64,000 bases of DNA from Candidatus Saccharibacteria bacterium oral taxon 488 (GTDB taxonomy: Bacteria; Patescibacteriota; Saccharimonadia; Saccharimonadales; Saccharimonadaceae), in contig CP040003.1 of the NCBI GenBank assembly GCA_005697215.1, positions 825,965-889,964 on the forward strand, written 5' to 3'. A program made the position numbers and the translations under genes. Each line of letters begins with the position of its first letter. The first letter of the stretch is position 1. The notes beneath the pieces are model-generated. The model did no database searches and was not told where the DNA came from. It saw only the letters and a program-made list of their open reading frames with translations. Positions 17,572 to 26,592 of this stretch are shown here, one piece after another.

Positions 17572-19654
17572 AATGCTCCCTCATGTCAAATTCAGCTTGC
17601 TTACCGTTATTCCACTGAGAAACTGGACGCAAGAAGCCAACCACACGTGAGTAAACTTCGGTACTTTCGCCGCAATTCGGGCAAGCCGGATGTTCGCCAA
17701 CGATGTAGCCGTGATTAGCGCAAATCGAGAAGCTTGGCGTGAAGGTAAAGTATGGCAATTTGTAGTTTTCGCAAATTGTCTTGACCAATTTCTTGAGCGT
17801 TTGTGGATCATCCATGCGCTCACCCAGGAAGAAGTGAATCACCGTGCCGCCCGTGTATTTGGTCTGCAAATTATCCTGCAAATCCATCAACTCGAACAGG
17901 TCGTCAGTATAGTTGACCGGCAAGTGGCTGGAGTTGGTGTAGAACGGATGCTTGACCGCCGCGCCCAAACCATTGGCAAAGTGTGCTCGGTCAGGGAAGC
18001 TGGCCTTGTCAAGCTGCGCCAAACGGTAGGTCGTGCCCTCGGCTGGCGTCGCCTCCAGGTTGTAATTATTGCCCGTTTCTTTCTGGTACTCGACCAGCCG
18101 ATCGCGCATGAAGTCAAGCGTTTTCTCGGCAAATGCCTTACCCTTCTCAGTGCCGATGTCAACGCCCAGCAAATTCAACGCTGCCTCGTTGGTGCCGATC
18201 AAACCGATGGTTGAGAAGTGATTTTTCCAGTACTCGTTGAAGCGCTTTTTAATATCTCGCAGATAAAACTTGGTGTATGGATACAGGCTGATATCCGAAT
18301 CGGTCAGCTGCTCCAGCACCTTGCGTTTGGTCTCCAGGCTGTCGCGCGCCATATCCATCAGCTCGCCCAAGCCCTTGAAAAACTCTTTCTCGTTCTTCGA
18401 TTTCAGCGCCAAGCGCGGCAGGTTAATCGTCACCACGCCAATTGAACCGGTCATCGGATTACTGCCAAACAAGCCGCCGCCGCGATACTCCAGCTGGCGA
18501 TTATCAATGCGCAAGCGACAGCACATCGAGCGCGCATCTTCTGGATCCATGTCGGAATTGATGAAGTTCGAGAAGTACGGAATGCCGTATTTGGCGCTAG
18601 CTTCCCAAAGATTTTCAATGACCGGATTATCCCAGTTGAAATCTTTGGTGATGTTGACTGTCGGAATCGGGAAGGTAAAGACTCGTCCGTTGGCGTCGCC
18701 CTCGGACAACACCTCCAATAGCGCTTTATTAAGCATGTTCATCTCTTCCTGATAATCGCCGTAGTTGGTATCCTGCATCTCGCCGCCGATGATCACCGGG
18801 TTGCCGGCCATATGCTTCGGACATTCCAGATCAAGCGTAATGTTGGTAAACGGCGTCTGGAAACCAACCCGAGTTGGCACGTTGACATTAAAGACGAACT
18901 CCTGCAGCGCTTGCTTGACCTCGTCATAGCTCAGCTTATCAGTGCGAATGAACGGCGCCAAGAGAGTATCAAAGTCAGAGAACGCCTGAGCGCCAGCCGC
19001 CTCGCCCTGCAAAGTGTAGAAGAAATTGACCACCTGCCCAAGAGCTGAACGAAAATGCTTAGCCGGCTTGGAAGCAACCTTGTTTTTAACGCCAGTGAAG
19101 CCTTGGCGCAGCAAATCCATCAGATCCCAACCGACACAGTAGACACTTAGCAAATTGAGGTCGTGAATGTGCAGATCACCCTCTTTGTGCGCCCGGCCGA
19201 TTTTCGGCGAATAGATCTTATCCAGCCAGTAGGTCTTGGTAATTTCCGCCGAAACGTAATTATTCAGACCCTGCAAACTATAACCCATGTTGGAGTTTTC
19301 TTTGACTTTCCAATCCAAGTTATTGACGTATTTATCGATCAAATCGACGTGCGCGTTGGATGTAATTTCACGCAGTTTTTTATGCTGGTCGCGGTAAATG
19401 ATGTAGGCCTTGGCGGTTTTCTTAAACTTAGAATCAATCAAAATATCCTCGACAATGTCCTGGATATCTTCGACACCTGGCAAGCGTTTTGGGTTGCGGG
19501 TTTCCAGTACTGCCAGCACCTTGTCAGTCAATTTGACAGCCTGTTTGGCATCAAATTCGCCAGTCTCCAGGCCCGCCTTCTCGATGGCTTTCTCAATTTT
19601 TTTACGGTCAAATTTAACAGTCCGACCATCGCGTTTTTTGATTGATTTGTACAT
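17519..19654 (-). CDS. nrdD: Anaerobic ribonucleoside-triphosphate reductase (class III)
   Basis: 711 residues. It has an N-terminal ATP-cone (about 3-92), the 10-strand barrel, a C-terminal metal site (CANHGYIVGEHPACPNC) and the glycyl radical loop RVVGFL with G673 as the probable radical site. It makes deoxyribonucleotides without oxygen, matching life in anoxic biofilms. AGGAGG lies just before the ATG. The upstream region has two NrdR boxes around the promoter. Confidence 0.96.
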   Translation of the reverse strand: MYKSIKKRDGRTVKFDRKKIEKAIEKAGLETGEFDAKQAVKLTDKVLAVLETRNPKRLPGVEDIQDIVEDILIDSKFKKTAKAYIIYRDQHKKLREITSNAHVDLIDKYVNNLDWKVKENSNMGYSLQGLNNYVSAEITKTYWLDKIYSPKIGRAHKEGDLHIHDLNLLSVYCVGWDLMDLLRQGFTGVKNKVASKPAKHFRSALGQVVNFFYTLQGEAAGAQAFSDFDTLLAPFIRTDKLSYDEVKQALQEFVFNVNVPTRVGFQTPFTNITLDLECPKHMAGNPVIIGGEMQDTNYGDYQEEMNMLNKALLEVLSEGDANGRVFTFPIPTVNITKDFNWDNPVIENLWEASAKYGIPYFSNFINSDMDPEDARSMCCRLRIDNRQLEYRGGGLFGSNPMTGSIGVVTINLPRLALKSKNEKEFFKGLGELMDMARDSLETKRKVLEQLTDSDISLYPYTKFYLRDIKKRFNEYWKNHFSTIGLIGTNEAALNLLGVDIGTEKGKAFAEKTLDFMRDRLVEYQKETGNNYNLEATPAEGTTYRLAQLDKASFPDRAHFANGLGAAVKHPFYTNSSHLPVNYTDDLFELMDLQDNLQTKYTGGTVIHFFLGERMDDPQTLKKLVKTICENYKLPYFTFTPSFSICANHGYIVGEHPACPNCGESTEVYSRVVGFLRPVSQWNNGKQAEFDMREHYDDAAEHQRASAVAIPA

Positions 19655-19683
19655 ACCCCTCCTTATTATGGCAATAGCAAACC

Positions 19684-19706
19684 AGCCCCAACCTCCCCGA
19701 GGGGCT
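19684..19706 (-). promoter_or_regulatory. G/C-rich hairpin in the nrdD leader
   Basis: AGCCCC at 19684-19689 pairs with GGGGCT at 19701-19706, and an alternative CCCC/GGGG pairing is possible inside it. It lies in the untranslated leader of nrdD between the NrdR boxes and the Shine-Dalgarno. It could be an attenuator or stability element. No T-run follows. Confidence 0.35.
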
Positions 19707-19738
19707 CGTGTTGCAAAAAACGTTATTTATTTTCTAAG

Positions 19739-19754
19739 ACACCATATGTAGTGC
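19739..19754. promoter_or_regulatory. NrdR box 1
   Basis: ACACCATATGTAGTGC matches the NrdR box consensus ACACWATATATWGTGT at most positions, including the conserved outer triplets except the last base. It lies just downstream of the predicted -10 of nrdD. NrdR is an ATP-cone regulator that represses RNR genes when dATP is high; its gene is not in this window. Confidence 0.8.
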
Positions 19755-19764
19755 TTAATATAGA

Positions 19765-19793
19765 ATATACACGCAATATATAGCGTTTGTCAA
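19765..19793 (-). promoter_or_regulatory. nrdD promoter
   Basis: Minus-strand TTGACA (19788-19793) and GTATAT (19765-19770) are separated by exactly 17 bp. The spacer is filled by NrdR box 2, a layout that would let NrdR block RNA polymerase. Confidence 0.65.
19771..19786. promoter_or_regulatory. NrdR box 2
   Basis: ACGCAATATATAGCGT, an almost perfect palindrome close to the NrdR consensus. It starts 32 bp from box 1, about three helical turns, which is the paired spacing known for NrdR sites. It sits between the -35 and -10 of nrdD. Confidence 0.82.
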
Positions 19794-19812
19794 CGAAAAT
19801 ACATTGTATTAT

Positions 19813-20352
19813 TTACATATGAAGTGCGGAAGTCTTTGTTTCCTCTGATAACGCCAAGACGTCACGGTAAATCATATCAACAATTTCCGCCTGAGCCAGC
19901 TTCTCGCCAATTCGCCGCTCACCTGGCACATCCAAAACATCCTGATCTTTCCACCACTGGCGCATTTCCGATTCGCCAAATTCATGAGCGTTTGGCTTAG
20001 TGGCGTGGCGGCGCACCGTTTCCTTAAACGATATATCAAAATAATAAATCAGTTTTTCGCCCTGAAAATCATTCAGCAGCCGATGTAGCATCGCGCCGTA
20101 TTTTTTATTACTCAAAATACCTTCCAAAATCACCGTATAACCAACTTTGTTGCCGTACATACATAGATCATAAATCAACTGAATCGCCGGGTTGCTTTCA
20201 CTGTCTTTCACGCGAAGTATTTCTCGGCGCACCACATCCTGCGACACCAACATCGTGCCGTAGCCTAGTTGACGCTGGAGCAAGCGCGCCGTGCTGGTTT
20301 TACCGCAGCCAGAATTACCGCGGAGAATGATCAGCGGATGAGAGGTCGTCAC
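19813..20352 (-). CDS. P-loop kinase-like AAA protein (zeta/shikimate-kinase type)
   Basis: 179 residues with Walker A GNSGCGKT (12-19) preceded by a hydrophobic strand, a lid-like Arg-rich segment (FKETVRRHATKP) and a final helical domain. It resembles small predicted kinases of the AAA_33/zeta-toxin-like group. The ATG overlaps the stop of the preceding phosphotransferase remnant by 4 bp, so the two form an operon. Substrate unknown; a small-molecule phosphotransferase is likelier than a toxin, since no antitoxin is seen. Confidence 0.8.
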   Translation of the reverse strand: MTTSHPLIILRGNSGCGKTSTARLLQRQLGYGTMLVSQDVVRREILRVKDSESNPAIQLIYDLCMYGNKVGYTVILEGILSNKKYGAMLHRLLNDFQGEKLIYYFDISFKETVRRHATKPNAHEFGESEMRQWWKDQDVLDVPGERRIGEKLAQAEIVDMIYRDVLALSEETKTSALHM

Positions 20353-21349
20353 GTGCGCTCCAGTAAATCATAAGCGGTGGCCGCTGACAGCGCCTGCATT
20401 TGACGAAGATTATCGCCTGGCTTAAGCAGCGGTTTAAGACTACGAATAAGGTAAAAACCAACAAACGCTGCTAGCATCTCTGCATTGAGTTCGTCTAGCC
20501 ACGGCGTTACGTCCTGACCGTGTCGCGCCATATCGACCAGAAACTCCGTCGCACCAGCCCCTCGCGGCGCATAGGAAGCCCAATTCCAATCGACCAATTT
20601 CAACTGACCAGTTTGCGGATGAAACGCCAAGTTATCACTGCGAACATCACTGTGATCAAAACAGTCTTCTGGTTGTTTTTGGCGCATACCGAAATATCAA
20701 CTAATTTATCGCTCTCGCCCAGTAAATCAATCATCTTTTGGCAGCGCCGCTGGTTGACTTCTGATTGCTCCGGTAATAATGTTCGATAATTATCAATCAA
20801 CTGACGGCGAATATCAGCCTCGGCAATAACTTGATCAATGCCGTTATTCAAGCCGAGCTCCGCCGTCGTAAATGGCTGCAATTGCAATTTCTCAATCACC
20901 TCATGTTGCAAATCTGTTTTTTCCAGCTCGCGAGTTGCCGCTACCACCGCTGAAATATATCGTTCTACCAGGGATTTTTCTGCTGGCGGTTGCCACAACC
21001 AGCCGTCGGCTGACGCATAACTACTGGTCATCAGCACGTGTCCGTCGCCCTCCAGCTTAGCCCAATCAGCAACATATTGCGGGTGAACTTTTTGCAGTAA
21101 CCGCATCACTTCATAATCTTTTTTCAGCCAAGCTAACTCGGTCTTACCATCATCAGGCAACACATCAATATCAACTTCTTTGACAAAAATTGTCCGATCG
21201 CCGGCCGACACCAAAGCCCGGCGATTACGCGAAAAGCCGCCGCTCACCGAAGTAACTCGCAGGTCGGAAGAGTCAACACCGAGTTCCACTGCCGCACACT
21301 GCAGCGCTCTATTGGTCAGCAATTTGTTGGGACTGAGCGAAGTTTTCAT
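20349..21349 (-). pseudogene. Aminoglycoside-phosphotransferase-like kinase, frameshifted
   Basis: Two overlapping frames together make one APH/choline-kinase-like protein. The 5' frame (start at 21349) gives the N-lobe with VSGGFSRNRRALV and TIFVKEVD. The 3' frame (to 20349) gives the catalytic loop DHSDVRSDN and KLVDWNWAS (metal-binding Asp). The switch is -1 and lies near 20676-20690, close to an A5 run on the coding strand (T5 at 20676-20680). Neither fragment alone would be active. It may be a real frameshift, a sequencing indel or a programmed slip; the A5 context is not a classic slippery heptamer. Confidence 0.8.
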
Positions 21350-21376
21350 ATGGAAATTATAGCATTGACCTCGAGT

Positions 21377-22390
21377 TTACCGCGAGTCGACGTGCGAAAC
21401 AACCAACATAAATTCCGCGCCACTTGGCGGCTGACTTTTAACCCGAATTGTGTAGCCACAGCGATCCGCCAGCGACTTGGCGATCGCCAGCCCCAAACCA
21501 TGACCCGACACATCGGTCCGCGTCCGCGCCGCGTCTGCCCGGTAAAATCGCTCAAAAATGTGCTTTTGGTCACCCGGCGCAATGCCTGGGCCATTATCTC
21601 TCACCGCGAATTCCAGTGCGTGTTTTTTACGATTCACCCACGCAATCACATTCACTTCGCCGTTTTTTGGTGGCACGTATTTGATAGCGTTATCCATGAA
21701 AATTGCTAGAATTTGACGAACCGCATTTGCCTGAAGCGGCACGTCGCCGGTCGGTGATTGATTGTCATACACGAGCTTTACCCGCTTTGCCTGCGCAGCT
21801 GGTGTAAACCGCGTCACCACTTCTTCGATAAGCGTAGCTGGATTAACTAGTTCCGGATCAGTTACGACACCCTCCGACTTTGCTAAGTCAAGCAGTGAAT
21901 TACTGAGCTCGGTCAATCTCTTAATTTCTGCAACGTTCTGACTCAAAACCTGGCGAGCTTTCTTATCGGTCAGCGTTGATTTTCTGAGTGCCACTTCGTT
22001 CACAAGTAACAACGCCGCTAACGGTGTTCTCAGTTCGTGACTAGCGTCAGACACAAACTGTGCTTGCTGTTTAATCGCCCGCTCAATTGGCTTGAGCGTC
22101 CGCCGCGCCAATAGCAAACTCAGCCAATAACCAACCAGTAGCATCACCCCGTTCAATACCGCCAGCGACATAATCACCGACCCGCGCGTCTCGCGGTTGC
22201 GCCGTTCCAGGCGGCGATTGAACTGACGTTCGACGAGCTATGGTGGCTGCTGAGCATGTTCACTCGGCGGCAACGGACGATCTAATTGTACGGAAGTGAT
22301 AGCATAAATAATCACGCTAAACACTAGTGATAACGTCATGATCACCGCCAGATAGCTCAGTGCCAGGCGTCTGACGCGCTGCTGTTTCAT
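21377..22390 (-). pseudogene. Sensor histidine kinase with in-frame amber codon
   Basis: Reading from the ATG at 22390, which overlaps the response-regulator stop by 4 bp (ATGA), the frame encodes a first TM helix. It then meets TAG at 22238-22240 (codon 51) and continues without another break through a second TM (LNGVMLLVGYWLSLLLA), the H-box SDASHELRTPL, the N-box DNAIKY, and DNGPGIAPG and GHGLGLA motifs. A CAG-to-TAG change would explain it. The downstream part could still be made from the GTG at 22177 as a kinase lacking its sensor. Call as pseudogene is provisional. Confidence 0.8.
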
Positions 22391-23061
22391 GATTTATCCT
22401 CCAGCTTGTAGCCAAAGCCCGGGACGGTGTGAATCAATTTTGCGTCAAATGGTTTATCAATTTTGCGGCGCAAAAACATGATGAATAATTCAACATTGTT
22501 CGGCAAGACATCGGCATCAAAATCCCACACGTGCGAGATGATTTGCTCTTTGGACAGGACCTTGCCGGCGTTACGCATCAGATACTCCAACACAGCGTAT
22601 TCTTTGGCAGTCAGGCTAATTTCCTGTGCGGCGCGTGTCACTTTTTTCAAACTCGGATCAAGCGTCAAATCACCAACTCGCAAGACTTCTTCCAGCTTCT
22701 CATTCGGACGACGCAGCAAAGCACGAAGACGCGCCAATAACACCTCAAAACTAAACGGCTTCGCCAGATAATCATCAGCGCCCATATCCAAGCCTTCGAC
22801 AATATCCCGCTCAGCATCACGCGCCGTCAACATCAAAATCGGCGTCTGATTACCATCTTGACGTAGCACCCGGCAAACCTCATAGCCATTCATTTCCGGC
22901 AGCATCACATCAAGAATAATCACATCATAGTCATCCGCCGTCGCCGTTCGGTAGCCCTCGTCGCCGTCATGCGCCACATCGACCGCATAAGCTTCATCCT
23001 CCAGACCCTCTTTCAGCGACCGCGCAATCGCCACGTCATCTTCTACTAGTAAAATTCTCAT
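22387..23061 (-). CDS. OmpR-family response regulator
   Basis: 224 residues. The receiver domain has the acidic pair EDD at 7-9, phospho-acceptor D51 (IILDVMLPEMNG) and conserved K in LAKPFSFEVL. A winged-helix trans_reg_C DNA-binding domain follows, with YAVLEYLMRNAGKVLSKEQI and the HTVPGFGYKL ending. It is intact and translated just before the broken kinase. GAGGA lies upstream of the ATG. Confidence 0.95.
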   Translation of the reverse strand: MRILLVEDDVAIARSLKEGLEDEAYAVDVAHDGDEGYRTATADDYDVIILDVMLPEMNGYEVCRVLRQDGNQTPILMLTARDAERDIVEGLDMGADDYLAKPFSFEVLLARLRALLRRPNEKLEEVLRVGDLTLDPSLKKVTRAAQEISLTAKEYAVLEYLMRNAGKVLSKEQIISHVWDFDADVLPNNVELFIMFLRRKIDKPFDAKLIHTVPGFGYKLEDKS

Positions 23062-23136
23062 TAACTAACTATCCTCTTTTTCAACTTTAGCACAGGCATC
23101 TGAAAAACTGCTGAAAGCACCCCTCTCAAAAAGAAA

Positions 23137-24129
23137 TTAGTCGCCGCAACGAATGACAATTTTAGTACTATCTCCCGCTACGACCTTACATTTACCGCCC
23201 ACCGGATACGTGGACTTCGGGTCAGTGTGACCAAAATCCAGATCAACTATTACTGGAATTTTTGAATCGATATTCTTTGAAAGAATGATGTCGCTAATCA
23301 TATCGTCTGTCGCCCGAGATTCGCCCTGAAAACGCCCAACTAAAATTGCTTTTACTTGACGAAAGAACGGCTGTTGCATCAACGCCTGCACGTGGCGTTC
23401 AAACGTTTCAGGAATTGAATCATAGCTATCGTCTTCAATGCACAAAATAATATCGCCTTCAACTTTCGGAAAATATTCCGTACCATTCAACAGATTTAGA
23501 CTGCACAAATTGCCGCCAATCATTACTCCTTCAGCCGATCCGCTCTGTACAACTCGCGGTCCATTATTTTTCAAAGCTTGGCGCGGCGAAGCTTCGTCAT
23601 AATTCCACGGGAAATCGTAAAATGTTTCCGATTGCTGAACGACAAGTTCTGTTGGCTGATTGGTAAACAAACACCGCCGAAAATACTCCAACGAATAATT
23701 AGCTTCTGGCGGCAAACCAAAACAATAGAAATTTGGCATCGCATAAGTCACCAGACCAGTTTTTGCCAAAATCGCATGATTGAGAACGGTGATATCAGAA
23801 AAGCCACCAAAGATCTTCGGATTGTCTTTTATAATCTGCCAGTTAACTTTACCCAGCATCTGATTTGAATTAAATCCGCCAATCGCCGCCAGAATACACT
23901 TCACGTTTTCGTCCATAAACGCTTCGTGCAAATCCTCAACCTTCTCGTCGTCCGTCGGACAACCTCGCTGATTGCGAGAAAAAGCATTTTTGCTAAACGT
24001 AACTTTTAGTCCCAGTGATTCTAGGGCTGCTTTCGCCCGATCTAAAACTCTTTCATCAATATCACTCGCGGAACGCGCCGGTGCAATCACCCTTATTTCA
24101 TCACCTGGCTGTAATTTCTCTGGTATCAT
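23137..24129 (-). CDS. S66 peptidase (LD-carboxypeptidase / MccF-like)
   Basis: 330 residues. The S66 layout is complete: N-terminal GDEIRVIAPARS, the nucleophile segment AAIGGFNSNQML, the Glu of ILCIEDDSYDS, and the His of DLDFGHTDPKS. The family trims peptidoglycan tetrapeptides (LdcA) or cleaves microcin C-type compounds (MccF). The GFNSNQ nucleophile context is closer to MccF-like members. No signal peptide is seen, so it acts in the cytoplasm. AAAGGAAA precedes the ATG. Confidence 0.92.
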   Translation of the reverse strand: MIPEKLQPGDEIRVIAPARSASDIDERVLDRAKAALESLGLKVTFSKNAFSRNQRGCPTDDEKVEDLHEAFMDENVKCILAAIGGFNSNQMLGKVNWQIIKDNPKIFGGFSDITVLNHAILAKTGLVTYAMPNFYCFGLPPEANYSLEYFRRCLFTNQPTELVVQQSETFYDFPWNYDEASPRQALKNNGPRVVQSGSAEGVMIGGNLCSLNLLNGTEYFPKVEGDIILCIEDDSYDSIPETFERHVQALMQQPFFRQVKAILVGRFQGESRATDDMISDIILSKNIDSKIPVIVDLDFGHTDPKSTYPVGGKCKVVAGDSTKIVIRCGD

Positions 24130-24157
24130 ATATTTCCTTTCCTAAAATTGATCAAGC

Positions 24158-24177
24158 AAAAAACCTCCCGCAGGAGG
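24158..24177 (-). terminator. Intrinsic terminator after the ASCH gene
   Basis: On the minus strand CCTCC-TGCG-GGAGG is followed by six T. It lies downstream of the ASCH gene and upstream of the S66 start, separating the two transcription units or attenuating the second. Confidence 0.65.
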
Positions 24178-24278
24178 CAAAACACAACAATAAAACGCCT
24201 TCTGCTTACACGTGGAGATGGTAACAAATTGAGAGTAAATTCGTCATGGCTTCAGTACATCATAGCCATACTGAAAGA

Positions 24279-24653
24279 TTAAAGCAACGAACGAACTTCC
24301 ACTGCTAGCACGCCATAATGTTTTTGGTCAGCAACGGAATAATATTTGTTGTATTCGGCAGCGGCAGCTTCGGCACTGGTGGCGTGCGGGATAACACGGT
24401 GGTAACCCTCGGCCTGCACCATTTCTAAAAAGGAATTGTAGTGGCGGATAGCGATAATCTCCACGCGTGCTTGATCTGGTTCGCCGTCGTGTAGTATTCC
24501 TTCGGCATCGCGAACATCGCGGCGCAGGCGAATCTTATCGCCGACTCGGTACTCGGCAAACTTTCCACGATTCAACCGACCTTCAACCGTCTTCCGCCCG
24601 GCGATAATATCGTCGAGTAATTTTGATTCTCGTCCTGAGTGCCAGATTTTCAT
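24279..24653 (-). CDS. ASCH domain protein
   Basis: 124 residues starting MKIWHSGRESKLLDDIIAGRKTVEGRL, the typical ASCH opening with the GxKxxExR pattern (AGRKTVEGR). It continues with VGDKIRLRRD and ends in a short basic/aromatic strand. ASCH proteins have a PUA-like beta-barrel that binds RNA; some are small amidohydrolases acting on modified nucleosides. AGGAA lies upstream of the ATG. Specific role unknown. Confidence 0.88.
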   Translation of the reverse strand: MKIWHSGRESKLLDDIIAGRKTVEGRLNRGKFAEYRVGDKIRLRRDVRDAEGILHDGEPDQARVEIIAIRHYNSFLEMVQAEGYHRVIPHATSAEAAAAEYNKYYSVADQKHYGVLAVEVRSLL

Positions 24654-25148
24654 AATTCCTACAGTGTTGTATCTTTTTTATAGTTTTTCTTAACTTCTTG
24701 CCAACAGCGATGCCATAGAATTATAGCACAGCCTATAAAAGTGTTTCTACTAGGCATGCCTACAAGGATATATTAGGGTATATTTTATGAATATAGCCCT
24801 CCATAAGCTAAAACCTCTAAGATGGCAATGTGTTGCCCGTGATAACATCAGATATCTCTTGCGTGAAAGGTAGCTAAAATTGTTTATGATTTCCTACGCC
24901 AAAAGGTACCAATGTTTAGGACAGATACCTACTACAAACCATACTCAGATAATTTAATTGACGATATCTTCTAGATATAGGTGCTCTAGATTTTATAAAG
25001 TACTAAATCCGTCTCCTACTTTACTTTTCACGATATATCCACTAACGCATATATCGCGCCGACCAGGCTAGCTGTGTATATAGTGCATTTATATGATAAA
25101 TTCTACTTTGATTATGAAGTGTAGTCAAAAATCTTCAGATTAGGTAAA
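24654..25148. other. AT-rich intergenic region of about 495 bp
   Basis: No coding frame, tRNA or recognised RNA is visible. The one notable element is a perfect 12-bp palindrome TAGGCATGCCTA at 24751-24762. The right part should include the 3' end of the winged-helix transcript, but no clear terminator is seen. It may be decayed coding DNA. Confidence 0.5.
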
Positions 25149-25421
25149 TTAAACAGCCATCGCCTGCGCTTCCGGCCAAATTCGCTGCACCAGCCGTTTG
25201 CCGCGCGTGGTTAGCCGCACCCAAGCGTCGCCATAGACCTGGTCGATCGCCATCAAACCTTTACGCCGCAGATCCACCAGCACATGCATCGCCGTTCGGC
25301 GCGGCATACCCATTTGTGCCGCCAGCATAGCCGCCTCATCGCTGCCATCCTCATAGACTTGCTGCAACACCAGCGCTTCGTTGGTGGTTAAGATTGCTTC
25401 TTGTGATTGTATCGTCTTCAT
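25149..25421 (-). CDS. Small winged-helix DNA-binding protein
   Basis: 90 residues with a MarR-like winged helix: a first helix (TTNEALVLQQVYEDG), a helix-turn-helix (DEAAMLAAQMGMPRRTAMHVLVDLRRKGLM) and a wing (VYGDAWVRLTTRGKRLVQ). The size suits a stand-alone transcription regulator. AAGGA lies before the ATG. Target unknown; the palindrome at 24751 or the genes nearby are candidates. Confidence 0.75.
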   Translation of the reverse strand: MKTIQSQEAILTTNEALVLQQVYEDGSDEAAMLAAQMGMPRRTAMHVLVDLRRKGLMAIDQVYGDAWVRLTTRGKRLVQRIWPEAQAMAV

Positions 25422-25510
25422 ACTTATCCTTTCTTATGGTTATCGTGAGTATATGATAACCAGACGATCTGTAATTTTGCTGTAAGTGGCGGTAGCCTCT
25501 ATAAAACAAC

Positions 25511-26056
25511 CTACCAAAACCACGGTATCCACGCCGATGGCAGCAGCATAATCAACGAAACTACAGCCAGTCCAATATACAACCCCAACGCCGGTCGGGT
25601 CAGATACGGCGTATCATAATGGTATATCCGCCGCAGCTCATAATAATCCCACAAACGCCAGGCGCAGATGATTAGGAGAACGACACAACCAAGCGAAATC
25701 ATACCGCTAAAGTCAAATCGGTGCGTCTGATTGCTCATGTTAATAACGAATATTAGCTCCGATACTATCAAACACGACCACCACCGCTCATCGCGCTTTA
25801 TTCCCATCACCAGTACACAAAAACCAAGCGGTACGATTAGCCTTAGTGCTGGCGTATAGCCAAAGACTAGTTGCGTATAATAACGAACTGGATATTTATT
25901 ATTGGCGACATCGGCAATTAGCATACCGGCGCCATAGAACACCCCTAAAAGCACGGCGGTGGACAACAACAGCCGCCATATATCATTACGAAGCACCTCT
26001 TTTATGGTAATGCAGTCGGCCTGGGACGTAGCCGGAAGTTTAAGAAACGGAATCAT
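25511..26056 (-). CDS. Polytopic membrane protein, unknown
   Basis: 181 residues with about four to five hydrophobic helices (around 28-50, 67-85, 92-107, 117-135 and 155-178) and short charged loops. No family recognised. GAGGT precedes the ATG. Confidence 0.65.
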   Translation of the reverse strand: MIPFLKLPATSQADCITIKEVLRNDIWRLLLSTAVLLGVFYGAGMLIADVANNKYPVRYYTQLVFGYTPALRLIVPLGFCVLVMGIKRDERWWSCLIVSELIFVINMSNQTHRFDFSGMISLGCVVLLIICAWRLWDYYELRRIYHYDTPYLTRPALGLYIGLAVVSLIMLLPSAWIPWFW

Positions 26057-26145
26057 ATATCTACCTCAGAAAAGGCGAGCAGTTTACCGACATGCCTGGG
26101 TCTCTTCGTCACAACAAAGCACAGGTAGCTGCTACCCCGGCACCC

Positions 26146-26565
26146 TTACGGCTGCGGCGTCGACTTCTCCTTCTTTGGTTCGGCGGCTTTTTTGAATTCG
26201 GCAGCAGCCAGACCGGCTTCTAGGTCTTTGCCCGAGACAAAGCGCACTTTCGCGGTTTCAATGGTCGCAACATTGACGTCTTCTGCTTTATCGACGCCTT
26301 TAGATTGCAGGGTAATATGGAAATAGCCAAGGTCGCCCAGGTGAATATTCTCGCCATTCAGCAGCCGGTGCCGGATTTCATCAGTAAGTGCCATCAGCAC
26401 AGCATAGACATCGACATGACTAACAGTGGTCGATGTGTCTGATATACTTTGGGCAATGGTTTTCAGGTCGACCGGCTGGCGCCCGGTAACGGTGGCATAG
26501 AACTTTTTTGGTTCGCTTGGCTTGGTTGGATTAGTTCGTTCAACTGCTTTATAATGAATTGGCAT
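26146..26565 (-). CDS. HU/IHF-like DNA-binding protein
   Basis: 139 residues resembling the HU-related group best known from Bacteroidetes (histone-like, TIGR01201 type). It starts MPIHYKAVERTNPTKPSEPKKFYA, has the helical dimer region (LKTIAQSISDTSTTVSHVDVYAVLMALTDE, quoted only as position 35-64), then GENIHLGDLGYFHITL with the HU GxGxF-like turn. A charged Lys/Glu-rich tail follows. Likely a nucleoid protein. AGGAG lies upstream. Four 21-bp direct repeats sit directly upstream of the gene. Confidence 0.85.
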   Translation of the reverse strand: MPIHYKAVERTNPTKPSEPKKFYATVTGRQPVDLKTIAQSISDTSTTVSHVDVYAVLMALTDEIRHRLLNGENIHLGDLGYFHITLQSKGVDKAEDVNVATIETAKVRFVSGKDLEAGLAAAEFKKAAEPKKEKSTPQP

Positions 26566-26592
26566 ATATACTCCTATCTATTCGGCAAAATC

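Noticed and set aside
20676-20690. Programmed -1 frameshifting in the phosphotransferase
   Set aside because: The AAAAAC run lacks a proper X-XXY-YYZ context, and no downstream stimulatory stem was recognised; kept only as a less likely option.
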